Below, in pieces: positions 1-7,349 of a DNA stretch of 64,000 nucleotides. The translations under genes and the position numbers were made by a program. The stretch comes from Halomonas sp. JB37 (GTDB lineage: Bacteria > Pseudomonadota > Gammaproteobacteria > Pseudomonadales > Halomonadaceae): contig NZ_NRGW01000001.1 in the NCBI RefSeq assembly GCF_002332255.1, forward strand, positions 2,170,001-2,234,000, in the 5' to 3' direction. The notes below the pieces were generated by a model. That model made no database searches. It was given only the letters and a program-made list of their open reading frames with translations, and was not told where the DNA came from. Numbering within the stretch: the stretch's first letter is position 1; each line of letters starts with the position of its first letter.

Positions 1-821
1 TAGAGCAAGGCCACCATTGGGATTAAAAAGGTAATAATGCCTACAATGGATAGCCTAGGTGTGAGCCAAAAGTGAAACACCATCACCAGAAGCGCCATTA
101 TCCCCGGCATTAGCAGGCTGCTCGGCGCGAGGGAAAAACCATACACCTCACGCAGGTCAAACCGGCGGCCAAGTTCAAGCGTGGTTAATAACCCCGATAA
201 CAAAGCTAGCGGCAAGCCAAACATTGCCACATAGGAGTACTGCATCTCTGGGGCTAGGGCGATCACGATGCCCATTGAAGCAAAGAAGGGTGACCACGTG
301 GCGGCACTTGAAAGCCCGCGATTAAGCGCTAAAAACTGGGGCATGGAAAGCGGGCCTGAACGTGCCAGCCGGTCGCCCACCATAATAATCGTCGACATGT
401 TCAAAATCGTGCCCAGAAAATGCACGCCTAGCCATGTCCGTAAAATGCCGCCGTAGCCTGTTAACTTTTTACCCGGCGCTTTTTTTCGCCCCTGCTGTTT
501 GCCCACCAAAGTAATAAAGCTAACGCCTACCAGCATGGCCGCCACAAAGGCATTCCCTTGTAGCATGGCAGGCCAGTCCACCTCGGCGTCATACACAACG
601 CGCGCCACTAACAGCATTAATAGGCCCAAGCCCATCAATACTCCGGCTTGAATGCGCGAGCGTTTAGGAATATCCCGCCAAAGCAGCGCCACTGCCAGCC
701 ACAGCAAATAGCTCACCGCGTGCGCCGTATGTAATAAGCCCGTAAAACCGATAATCTGAGCGATTAATCCAAACAAAATCAGCACGCCCGCTAAACGCTG
801 CTGAGAAGTGGTCTCTTGCAT
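1..821 (-). CDS. Membrane protein, C-terminus cut by window edge
   Basis: The minus strand is open from an ATG at 821 to the window edge, giving 273 codons without a stop, so the 3' end is missing. The protein is strongly hydrophobic, with about eight or nine membrane segments and a short basic loop (KQQGRKKAPGKK) near residue 130. A stretch reading RGLSSAATWSPFFASMG followed by a hydrophobic segment recalls re-entrant regions of ion-transporter-superfamily permeases, but I cannot name a family. It is probably an inner-membrane transporter or permease-like protein. It is transcribed leftward, away from the decayed integron. No operon partner is visible. Confidence 0.7.
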   Translation of the reverse strand, partial: MQETTSQQRLAGVLILFGLIAQIIGFTGLLHTAHAVSYLLWLAVALLWRDIPKRSRIQAGVLMGLGLLMLLVARVVYDAEVDWPAMLQGNAFVAAMLVGVSFITLVGKQQGRKKAPGKKLTGYGGILRTWLGVHFLGTILNMSTIIMVGDRLARSGPLSMPQFLALNRGLSSAATWSPFFASMGIVIALAPEMQYSYVAMFGLPLALLSGLLTTLELGRRFDLREVYGFSLAPSSLLMPGIMALLVMVFHFWLTPRLSIVGIITFLIPMVALL

Positions 822-959
822 GCCAAGCCCTTAGTAATGAATTAGCAGGCTAATCGGATTTGCGGAAGAAGGCCAGCAGTAAGCTAAGAGCGAGGCACCT
901 GCGAAAGTACCGCACAGCGGTGCCAGATCAATGCAACCAGCAAGCTGTTGTCCTCAAAG

Positions 960-1655
960 GCAACGCTTTTATAAAACGGCATTATCACAGCATGGGCGGC
1001 TTGCAGAAAACAGCCATTGCCAACCCGAGGAAATACCCGCGTTTAGATACTGCGATCCAGCGCACGGGCGAAAGTGACTGGTATGCGACCCAATGCTAGC
1101 CGATAAACAAGTTTCCTGCCCTGACGGTGATGATATGGCATTCGGTATCAATATCTCTGATGCGCAAACGACATGTTTCGATGAGCCGCAGTCCTCAGCC
1201 ATACATCAAAGTAGCCATTAAATTCATCGAGCCAGATAAGTGGTTTAATAGCAAATGGGGAGTCGATGTGGGCGTTTTGCTTGGAAAAAAATGCCAATAT
1301 CGCCCAGTGGCTTATCGAGTACATGGCGATAGATGAATACAAGCGCGGTAAGCGCTTAGTTCTCTGTTGATGCTGCTACGTATCGCTCAACGGCAAGGTG
1401 TTCAAGAAAAGCCTGCACTTCGGCAGGGCCCATAGTGGCAGGGGTGACGCACCCCATGATAGCGAATGAGGTAGCGCATCCAATAACAGTAGGTTTTTTT
1501 TCAGTACGTGGACTGTAGCGCTTTACCCGCATCACTACCTTGACACGATCCATCAGCTTCGGTGGCTTGTTTTGCATATCCATATGGTCATTGCTCCATG
1601 ATGGTGTATGGATATACAAAATTATTGAGTTTGGCAAAGCGCGCAAACTCTGCAA
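960..1655 (-). pseudogene. intI: Integron integrase (IntI) pseudogene, multiple frameshifts and stops
   Basis: Reading leftward and switching frames gives successive blocks typical of integron tyrosine recombinases. The N-terminal part reads PKLMDRVKVVMRVKRYSP and continues RTEKTYCYWMRYLIRYHG in another frame. HPATMGPAEVQAFLEHLAVE follows, then STENQALTALVFIYRHVLD after a stop in place of Gln, then RPHRLP, then GLRLIETCRLRIRDIDTE with a TGA just before it. The last block, YLNAGISSGWQWLFSASRP, matches the extra motif that separates IntI from XerC/XerD. The catalytic C-terminal part with the tyrosine is not recognisable downstream of 960. At least two frameshifts and two stops make it non-functional. 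The start is likely near 1585 (MDMQNKPPK). Confidence 0.8.
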
Positions 1656-1767
1656 ATACAGCCTAATTATTATTAATTTAAAGTCATATGGTTATATGGG
1701 AACAAGTAGGCTACCTTTGCTAAGGAATCATGCTAGCGCGTTCATCCAATCATGGGATGCGCCGTCT
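1656..1767. other. intI upstream region, possible attI remnant
   Basis: This AT-rich stretch lies between the 5' end of the intI pseudogene and the left end of the IS3 element. In integrons the attI site and the intI promoter occupy this position. I cannot identify a convincing attI core, so only the position supports the call. Confidence 0.25.
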
Positions 1768-1789
1768 TGAATCGCCCCGGATATTCTAG

Positions 1790-2530
1790 ACACCCGTTAG
1801 GCTCTTAAAGTAACGCCTTTCATACTCAACCGGTGATAAGTTATCACTTGTCCCGTGTCGGCGCTTTGGGTTGTAGAACATTTCAATGTAATTGAACACG
1901 TCACGTCTAGCCGCTTCGTGTGTCGAATAAATCTGTCGCTTGATTCGCTCTCGCTTGAGGAGTTGAAAGAAGCTTTCAGAAAGCTTTGCCAGTCTCCACT
2001 GCTGAACTGGCTTCCTTGATCCGAACACACCCTCACTGTTCGTCGCCAGACTGCCGATAACAAAGCATCCAGCACTCATTCTGTGGTCATAGGAGACTTC
2101 ATCGACCAGCCAACCACTTGACGAGAAAACAGGTCGATAACCACCGCTAAGTAAAGCCAGCCTTCGTACGTTCAGATGTACGTGATATCCGTCACCCAAG
2201 CAATATTTGGCGCTGCTACTTCAAACTGACGGTCTAAATAGTTGAGTGATACAACAGCCAGTTTTCCACCGCCATAGCAGCCAGGGCGTCGTCGATAGCC
2301 CGTCTGAGAGCGTAAACCTTCCCTGCGCATCAGGCGGGCTACTCGGTGCTTACTGCAGGCTTCACCAGCCTCATGCAAGTCCTGATATACCTTGCGATAG
2401 ACATATAAACCGCCGCTTTCAAGTCACGCATGCTTGATCAATCCCAAGAGATGCTGATCACACCGATCTCGATTAGACAGTGCTTTTTTGCACCATGCGT
2501 AGTAGCCGCTATGGTGCACAGCCATCATGC
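1790..2530 (-). pseudogene. IS3-family transposase OrfB pseudogene
   Basis: Blocks in several frames add up to an IS3 OrfB. They include HHSGYYAWCKKALSNRD, then after a frameshift GGLYVYRKVYQDLHEAGE and KHRVARLMRREGLRSQTGYR, and the first DDE segment WVTDITYI, which runs into a TGA where Arg is expected. After that come a continuation reading [19 protein letters not shown], the second Asp region SDQGSQFSSGDW in another frame, and the C-terminal block MFYNPKRRHGTSDNLSPVEYE. Several frameshifts and a stop rule out an active enzyme. Confidence 0.85.
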
Positions 2531-2584
2531 GGCACAAACGCCGTATCGGATATTGGCTCGCATGCTTTTGAATAAACGCGTACC

Positions 2585-2862
2585 TCAGTCGGACTCCCTG
2601 GCGAAGTACGCGGTGGCCTTTGTTAATATATCTCGCTCTTCTGACACGCGTTTTAGTGCAGCCTTCAAACGACGGTTTTCAGCTTGGAGATCATCATCTT
2701 CATGCCGTTGTTCTACCGGCTTATCGTAGCGCTTGATCCACTGGTACAAGGTGTGGCCTGGCACGCCTAACCGCTCAGAGACCTCGGCAACGCGATGGTC
2801 GCGTTCTACCACTGTTTGATGGCTTCGATTTTTAATTCTTCAGTGTAACGGGGAAGGTTCAT
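2585..2862 (-). pseudogene. IS3-family transposase OrfA, frameshifted near its start
   Basis: The natural start is the ATG at 2862 (MNLPRYTEELKIEAIKQ). A one-base deletion near 2815 then shifts the frame, and the rest reads VAEVSERLGVPGHTLYQW, a helix-turn-helix, followed by a leucine-zipper-like segment (LQAENRRLKAALKRVSEERD). The segment ends ILTKATAYFARES, typical of IS3 OrfA. A shorter in-frame start inside the gene exists but lacks the N-terminus. It is inactive together with OrfB. Confidence 0.85.
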
Positions 2863-2924
2863 GGATCCTCCTAGATGCCGTCAGTATAAGGCCAGAAGGT
2901 GTCTACGAAACCTGGGGCGATTCA

Positions 2925-3141
2925 ATTTATTCAGGCTGATCCACATAATAGCCAGAATTATAATCGGTACAGTTATGTGTTAAATCACCCGATGAGTCAT
3001 ATCGATCCGAGTAGATATTTTTTCAAAAATCTTGGAAAGTTTGCTAAGAATAATTGGCGTACAATGGAAGCCATCGCGATTACGGCAGTAACGGGATGCG
3101 GAGCTGATTTATTTACTGCGTTTGAAGCTTGGGTCAGATAA
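2925..3141 (+). pseudogene. 3' fragment of an Rhs/YD-repeat protein gene
   Basis: Directly right of the IS3 end the plus strand reads FIQADPHNSQNYNRYSYVLN, then HPMSHIDPS. This is the conserved end of the Rhs core (usually RYVLNNPLxxxDPSGY). A unique tail of about 40 residues follows (FFKNLGKFAKNNWRTMEAIA and on to the stop at 3141). In Rhs proteins the residues after the core form a variable, often toxic C-terminal domain. Here only the beginning of such a tail may exist, or it is a short non-toxic end. The rest of the gene is absent to the left, replaced by the IS. No immunity gene can be recognised. Confidence 0.75.
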
Positions 3142-3182
3142 AAATATCTACTAAAACGATGATCTTGTGCAAAGGGAGAAGC

Positions 3183-3208
3183 GTGCGGACCGCTGTCGCG
3201 GTCCGCAC
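3183..3208 (-). terminator. Hairpin after the hydrolase gene
   Basis: A 10-bp stem (GTGCGGACCG pairing with CGGTCCGCAC) with a short loop lies just past the stop of the minus-strand hydrolase. No long T-run follows, so it may act as a weak terminator or protect the 3' end of the transcript. Confidence 0.45.
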
Positions 3209-3220
3209 GGGAGGGCTGTT

Positions 3221-3985
3221 CTAGTTCACCGCCTTGGCGGCCTGCGCGATCACCTCGGCCACCTCATCGGGGCTCGTCATCGGCAGCATATGGCCGTTCT
3301 TGATCTCAATTATTGTCGAACCGGCGCGCTCTGCCATACGGCGCTGCAACTCCGGTGAGATGAGAAGGTCCTCGGTAGCGACCGTCATCCAGCTCGGTTT
3401 ATCCTGCCATGCCGCAGAAGTAACTTTGTGAGCAAGATTCCCCGCGTTGGCCCATGCTTGGGACCTTGCCAAAAAGAGTGCGTCTTCTTCTGAAAGACCG
3501 TTACCTGCCAAGGAGAGGAACGCGTCGTCATTGACCAAAAGAAAGCCATCGTCGGTGACCGTCAGCTTGTCGGCCGTGAAATCGCTGGCCGCTGAGGCTA
3601 GCAGGTCGCCGCCGCTTTCCCCGATATCAGGCTGGAATGCTGTGACGTAGACGAGACCTTTGACGTCTGGGTCGATGCCGGCTTCGGTTACAACCACGCC
3701 GCCATAAGAATGCCCCACGAGCAGAACCGGGCCGTCCTGCACGTCCAGGCTTCGCTGGACCGCCGCGACGTCATCCTCGACGGATGTCATTGGCAGTTGA
3801 GTAACTGTGACCTTTAGGCCTTCGGCAGTCAGCCGGTCGTAAACCCCTCTCCAAGTACTGCCATCGACGTTTCCGCCGTGAACCAGAATGATGTTCTGTA
3901 CGTCAGCGATAGCCATGCCCGGCAGCGCAATTATGGCGCCTAGCGTGACGCTTACGGACAAGGTTAGAGTGCGGAGATTGATCAT
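3221..3985 (-). CDS. Secreted alpha/beta hydrolase
   Basis: The 254-residue product starts at ATG 3985, chosen because it opens directly with a signal peptide (MINLRTLTLSVSVTLGAII, then LPGMAIA and a cleavage site). A start 45 bases upstream would put a polar tail in front of it. The mature part is an alpha/beta-hydrolase fold: HGG near residues 36-38 for the oxyanion hole, nucleophile motif GHSYGG at 91-96 (Ser93), and a late histidine in NGHMLP near 232. It resembles the small esterase group often annotated as EstC or salicylate esterase; the substrate is unknown. A palindromic operator 48 bp upstream matches those in front of the neighbouring tetR. The likely place of action is the periplasm. 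Confidence 0.85.
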   Translation of the reverse strand: MINLRTLTLSVSVTLGAIIALPGMAIADVQNIILVHGGNVDGSTWRGVYDRLTAEGLKVTVTQLPMTSVEDDVAAVQRSLDVQDGPVLLVGHSYGGVVVTEAGIDPDVKGLVYVTAFQPDIGESGGDLLASAASDFTADKLTVTDDGFLLVNDDAFLSLAGNGLSEEDALFLARSQAWANAGNLAHKVTSAAWQDKPSWMTVATEDLLISPELQRRMAERAGSTIIEIKNGHMLPMTSPDEVAEVIAQAAKAVN

Positions 3986-4032
3986 GTTGACTACCTCTGT
4001 TGAGAGTTGAAATCGGTGTGAGTATGCCATTG

Positions 4033-4057
4033 CAATGTGGAGGATTCCTCCACATTG
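4033..4057. promoter_or_regulatory. Palindromic operator upstream of the hydrolase gene
   Basis: This is a perfect inverted repeat with 10-bp arms (CAATGTGGAG and its complement) around a 5-bp centre. It shares the core GTGGAG-N5-CTCCAC with the palindrome in the SDR/tetR gap. The shared core implies control of the hydrolase by the TetR protein encoded at 4993-5550. That link is inferred from the sequence match. Confidence 0.8.
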
Positions 4058-4162
4058 GAGAGGAGGGGGTGGGGGGCCAAATGAAAATTAATGCAATTAC
4101 TCTGAGAGCTAATCTTCATCTGACTCCAATATCTTTAGAACTGAACGAGACTTGCCCGGGGC

Positions 4163-4906
4163 CTAAACTGCGGCTGCACCGCCATCGACAAAAAGTTCAT
4201 GTCCAGCGACAAAACTGCTCTCGCTTGATGACAGGAAGAGGACTGCTCGTGCTATCTCGTTCGGTTCCCCCAGCCGCCCAAGCGGAACGCTTTTATTTAG
4301 TGCCTTTTCGACCTCCGGTTGCGAGTCAAGGTAGCTCCTTATCAGGCGAGTTTCTGTTCCACCAGGCGAAACCACGTTCACGCGGATGCCTCGCTCCTTA
4401 AGGTCATTCGTCCAGCTTCGAGCGAAAGAGCGCACTGCTGCCTTGCTGGCGTTGTAAAGAGACTGGCCTGGCAGGCCTTTGCTGCCAGCGATGGAGCCGT
4501 TGAGCACGACAGCACTTCCCGCTGTCATCAGCGGTAGTGCTTTTTGCACAGTGAACACCATGCCTTTCACATTGGCGTTGAAGGTCGAGTCGAAATGCGT
4601 ATCCTAGATCGCATCGAGTGGAATGACCTCGTAAATGCCCGCATTGGCGAACACGACATCGACCTTTTGGTGATCGCGTTGGATCCGTTCGTAAAGCCGA
4701 GTGACGTCGGCAGAGTTAGTGACGTCACCTTGTACGCCGACCGCCCCTTGGCCGATCTCTTTCACAGCTTCGTCGAGTAGTTCTCGCCGACGCCCTGTGA
4801 TGTAAACGTGTGCACCTTCGATGGCAAAAAGTTTCGCCGTTGCGAGACCGATGCCGTCGCTGCCTCCCGTTATCACCACAACTTTGTTTTCGAAGCGTTT
4901 CGTCAT
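4163..4906 (-). pseudogene. SDR-family oxidoreductase with in-frame amber codon
   Basis: One frame of 248 codons encodes a complete short-chain dehydrogenase/reductase, interrupted only by a TAG at 4606-4604 (codon 101). Seen in order: cofactor motif TGGSDGIG (13-20), NAG motif in FANAGIYEV, catalytic Ser near 138 (NGSIAG), Tyr151 and Lys155 (YNASK), and the C-terminal FVAGHELFVDGG typical of classical SDRs. The length is normal for the family. The residue lost is between DAI and DTHFDSTFNANVKGM, a helix region. The rest of the frame is intact, so the mutation is recent, is suppressed, or is a sequencing error. The gene diverges from tetR and shares its operators. Confidence 0.85.
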
Positions 4907-4921
4907 TTTCTAGTACCTCTG

Positions 4922-4970
4922 TTATAAGTGGAGAATTGCTCCACTTATAATATGGAGGTAGACTCCACTT
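4922..4970. promoter_or_regulatory. Tandem TetR-type operators in the SDR/tetR gap
   Basis: A perfect palindrome with 12-bp arms (TTATAAGTGGAG and its complement) around a 5-bp centre covers 4922-4950. A second, partly degenerate copy with core TGGAG-N5-CTCCA lies at 4953-4967, its centre 24 bp from the first. They lie between the divergent starts of SDR (4906) and tetR (4993), as expected for autoregulated TetR systems. Confidence 0.85.
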
Positions 4971-4992
4971 AACAAGCGAAAGAGGAAAAAAA

Positions 4993-5550
4993 TTGAGTAA
5001 TAAACCTGCCCTCCGGGCTGACGCACAGAAGAACCGCGAACTTATCCTTTTTGCCGCCGAGGAGCTTTTCTTAGAAAGAGGAGCGGGGGTTCCGCTGGAG
5101 GAAGTTGCCAAGCGCGCAGGCGTTGGTATAGGTACGCTTTATCGTCGCTTTCCCACGCGTGAGGCACTCTTGGCCGCGACTAGCAATGAGCGTTTCTTGT
5201 CGCTTGCACAGACCAGCCATGCGCGCGACCCTCATGTCACACCAGGTGACGCGATACGAGCTTATCTTGAAGAACTTGCTATGAACATGAGCATTTACCA
5301 GAGCCTTGCTGCTTCGATTGGGACCATTATCCAATGCGGTACGCCCGGATGTAATGCGATCACCGCAGAAGGGCATCGGCTGCTTCAGCGTGGACAAGAA
5401 GCAGGTGCCATCCGCCGCGATGTCACTTACGAGGATTTAATTTACGTGGTAACGGCGATTTCCATCGCAATCGAGAATGACCGTTCATCGAAATCGCGTA
5501 TTGGGCATCTTGTAGGCTTGTTCCTGAATGGCATAAGCGTAAAAGATTGA
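4993..5550 (+). CDS. TetR-family transcriptional regulator
   Basis: The 185-residue protein starts at TTG 4993, the only start placing the family N-terminus correctly, with AGAGG about eight bases upstream. An N-terminal helix-turn-helix covers roughly residues 15-60 (AAEELFLERG, EEVAKRAGVGIGTLYRRFPT), followed by an all-helical ligand domain. It is divergent from the SDR gene and reads across two palindromes, a third of which precedes the hydrolase. The simplest model is a repressor of itself, the SDR and the hydrolase, released by an unknown small molecule. The ligand cannot be told from sequence. Confidence 0.88.
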   Translation: MSNKPALRADAQKNRELILFAAEELFLERGAGVPLEEVAKRAGVGIGTLYRRFPTREALLAATSNERFLSLAQTSHARDPHVTPGDAIRAYLEELAMNMSIYQSLAASIGTIIQCGTPGCNAITAEGHRLLQRGQEAGAIRRDVTYEDLIYVVTAISIAIENDRSSKSRIGHLVGLFLNGISVKD

Positions 5551-5711
5551 GCGCAGATTTAGATGACGACTCTTTAAAGCTCCAGCAAAGTAGACGTTTT
5601 GGAAAGCTTTCATTCAAGAGGAGTGGAGTACCTACTAGACGAGAGCGGCACGCTTTTAATTCTTATCGATCAAGTTGATTTTTCTGAAATTACTCAATAC
5701 AAAAAACACGG
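5551..5711. other. Unassigned junction between tetR and IS1182 fragment
   Basis: A short frame reads EYLLDESGTLLILIDQVDF and similar, but I recognise no family, and the frame runs into the transposase fragment without a join that makes sense. It is probably debris from rearrangement at the left edge of the IS remnant. Confidence 0.3.
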
Positions 5712-6272
5712 ATGCAATGGTGCTGCGAGACTAATATCATTTTCAAAGCGCTCTCCTGCGCTACCGTTCCCCACTTCACCACACTGGCAAGTTTTGTCAG
5801 CCGCCATGCTGACGAGATTGAAGCGCTTTTCGAGCAAGTGCTGTTGGTGTGCCATGAACAAGGCTTGTTGGGCAACGAACTCTTTGCCATTGACGGCTGC
5901 AAAATGTCATCTGATGCCTCTAAAGAGCTGTCTGGCACGTTCAAAGAGCAAGGCGAGAAACGTGAGAAACGGAGAGGTCTGATTCGGCATCACTTAGTGG
6001 AACACTACGCGCATTATGAAGCTGAAACGGAAGCCAATCTGGATCGAGATATCCGCCGCGCCAAGACGATTCTCTCGCTAGATGCCGCTATGAACAAAGT
6101 GGATCGTTTCCTAAAGACGCACAGCCCAGGCCTTTGGCGAAGGACAGGAATACCGCACCTTGCAACTCGTACTGGAAACGGTCGATGCTCGCTTTAAGAA
6201 GCTAGGTATTTCGGAAAATAGCTATCAAAAGGGCACTGTCGTTACCGCCGGTACTGGCTTCACCAATGACAA
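5712..6272 (+). pseudogene. IS1182-type transposase fragment, internally deleted
   Basis: The first block reads ETNIIFKALSC, PHFTTLASFVSRHADEIEAL, ELFAIDGCKMSSDASKE and LDAAMNKVDRFLKTHSP, the conserved N-terminal half of IS1182-family DDE transposases. After the HSP residues the sequence jumps into a later block in another frame (AFGEGQEYRT, VLETVDARFKKLGISENSY, QKGTVVTAGTGF), so a stretch in the middle is missing. Both the protein start and the C-terminal catalytic part are gone. No terminal repeats are visible. It is dead. Confidence 0.85.
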
Positions 6273-6294
6273 ATTCGGGGTTTTCTACAGCCTC

Positions 6295-6301
6295 GTTAGT
6301 C
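6295..6301 (+). other. Possible cassette junction (attC 3' core)
   Basis: The heptamer GTTAGTC is close to the integron core consensus GTTRRRY and sits directly before the ribosome-binding site of the tautomerase cassette. Only the short core is visible, because the rest of the attC would overlap the IS1182 debris. Confidence 0.3.
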
Positions 6302-6320
6302 AGTCTTGGAGAGGTTCCTT

Positions 6321-6722
6321 ATGCCATACCTAAGCTTCCATATCTCTGCCGATGTATCGCAAGATCAGTCAGATCAAGTCGCAAGTGCCCTTACTGAAAT
6401 TACTGCAACCGCTCTTGGCAAGAAGCACGAGCTTGCTTCTGTCGAGGTCAATGCCACATCGGCTAAAAGCTGGTACATAGGGGGCAAGAGTCTTGCCAGC
6501 CAGTCGCTAGTGACTTTTTACTTGGACATCAAGGTTACTGAGGGCACAAATGCTAAAAACGAAAAGTCTGGATACATCCGACAGGTGTTTGATGCGGTTG
6601 CCAACATATTTGGGCCGTTGGCACCTGTGAGTTACATTGTAATCCATGAGGTCCACGCGGACGCCTGGGGTTACGAGGGGCATACGCAAGAGTATCGCTA
6701 TATACGTGGCAAGCCGCTGTGA
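6321..6722 (+). CDS. Tautomerase-family protein, cassette-borne
   Basis: The 133-residue product starts at ATG 6321, preceded by GGAGAGG at 6308-6314. A TTG 15 bases further left would overlap that site. After Met the first residue is Pro (MPYLSFHISADVS), which becomes the catalytic N-terminal proline of the 4-oxalocrotonate tautomerase/MIF superfamily. The sequence continues with a beta-alpha-beta pattern (ALTEITATALGKKHELASVEVN) and ends in IVIHEVHADAWGYEGHTQE. Its length is near that of two fused tautomerase motifs. The substrate is unknown. An attC-like site follows within five bases of the stop, so this is probably an integron cassette without its own promoter. Confidence 0.75.
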   Translation: MPYLSFHISADVSQDQSDQVASALTEITATALGKKHELASVEVNATSAKSWYIGGKSLASQSLVTFYLDIKVTEGTNAKNEKSGYIRQVFDAVANIFGPLAPVSYIVIHEVHADAWGYEGHTQEYRYIRGKPL

Positions 6723-6726
6723 GAAA

Positions 6727-6802
6727 GACTAATCAGGCATTCAAGCCACTCGCTGCGCTCGTTGGGACCGGCTAAAGCCGGCCTGTTAATTTAGCGTTGG
6801 CC
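6727..6802 (+). other. attC-like recombination site after tautomerase gene
   Basis: This 76-bp imperfect palindrome has ends resembling attC. The left side is GACTAATCAGGCATTCAAGCC and the right side is TTAATTTAGCGTTGGCC, with an inner hairpin ACCGGC-TAAA-GCCGG. The right core GTTGGCC departs from GTTRRRY at one position, and the left core GACTAAT is also degenerate. Its position between two short, same-strand genes is as expected for a cassette array. Confidence 0.6.
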
Positions 6803-6824
6803 ACTTGAGGAGAAGGTTTACTAA

Positions 6825-7247
6825 ATGACCAGATTTTGCGGCGGGTGCATATGTAAAGCTGTTCGTTACGAAACGACTGCTGATCCATTAAATCAGAGAG
6901 TGTGCCACTGTAAGGAATGTCAAACAGCTATCGGGGCTGCTTTTAACGCCCGTGTATTAATGCGGATTGAAGATGTGTCTATCACAGGCCCAATTAGCAC
7001 ATTTTACTCCTCAGAAACTCTAGAGCGAGGATCTTGTTCGCGTTGTGGTTCAAGCATATTTTCTCGGCGTACCTCCGCCGGAGTTATTGGATTGACGGCT
7101 GGCAGCCTTGACGATTCGTCACTTTTTAATCCTGATATGCACTTTTGGATATCATCTAAGCAGTCTTGGCTAGAGATAGCCGATGAACTCCCGCAGTATC
7201 CAGAAGCTCCGCCATATAAAGGTTATTCAAATCATATGTGTCTATGA
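6825..7247 (+). CDS. GFA-family zinc-binding protein, cassette-borne
   Basis: This 140-residue protein has the cysteine pattern of the GFA (glutathione-dependent formaldehyde-activating) fold: CGGCICKAVRY at the N-terminus, CHCKECQ near residues 28-34, and CSRCGSSIFSRR in the middle. These cysteines bind two zinc ions in the family. The family is widespread in gene cassettes. Most members have no proven reaction and the formaldehyde role is doubtful for short paralogues such as this. The start ATG 6825 has TTGAGGAGAAGG upstream. An attC-like site lies before and after the gene. Confidence 0.85.
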   Translation: MTRFCGGCICKAVRYETTADPLNQRVCHCKECQTAIGAAFNARVLMRIEDVSITGPISTFYSSETLERGSCSRCGSSIFSRRTSAGVIGLTAGSLDDSSLFNPDMHFWISSKQSWLEIADELPQYPEAPPYKGYSNHMCL

Positions 7248-7253
7248 GTACTT

Positions 7254-7331
7254 GCCTAACAAGGCGATTAAATTCGCTCCCTTCGGTCGCCGGACGCTCA
7301 AAAGCCCGCGCCGTTTATGACAGGGTTATGA
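7254..7331 (+). other. attC-like recombination site after GFA gene
   Basis: This site is 78 bp long. The left end GCCTAACAAGGCGATTAA fits the attC left side well (core GCCTAAC is a perfect RYYYAAC). The right core GTTATGA fits GTTRRRY in part. Inner arms around CTCCCTTCGG and CGCCGGACGC give a partial stem. Its spacing from the stop (7 bp) and its length match the site after the tautomerase gene. Confidence 0.65.
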
Positions 7332-7349
7332 GTTCACGAGAGGATTGAA

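Larger units (their letters stand above)
1768..2924 (-). mobile_element. IS3-family insertion sequence, degenerate
   Basis: The element is 1157 bp long and bounded by 27-bp imperfect terminal inverted repeats at 1768-1794 and 2898-2924. Both ends begin TGAATCGCCCC and end TAGACACC, 22 of 27 bases matching. It encodes an OrfA/OrfB transposase on the minus strand, as in the IS3 family, but both frames are broken. No target-site duplication is visible (the flanking triplets differ), which suggests deletion or rearrangement next to the element after insertion. The right end cuts into an Rhs gene tail. Confidence 0.85.
960..7331. mobile_element. Decayed chromosomal integron region with cassette-like genes
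   Basis: An intI pseudogene transcribed leftward lies at the left. To its right, on the side where attI and cassettes are expected, come an IS3 element, an Rhs tail, a TetR/SDR/hydrolase module, an IS1182 fragment and three short plus-strand genes with attC-like sites between them. Gene density, base composition and the number of broken genes all differ from the housekeeping backbone that begins with rlmF. The integrase homology and the attC-like ends are seen in the sequence. That all these parts entered as cassettes is inference; the TetR module in particular shows no attC. Confidence 0.6.

Noticed and set aside
860-1099. Open frame on the plus strand opposite the intI pseudogene
   Set aside because: It has no family similarity and lies across the intI blocks on the other strand; chance frame.
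1761-2930. Target-site duplication of the IS3 element
   Set aside because: The triplets next to the two inverted repeats differ.
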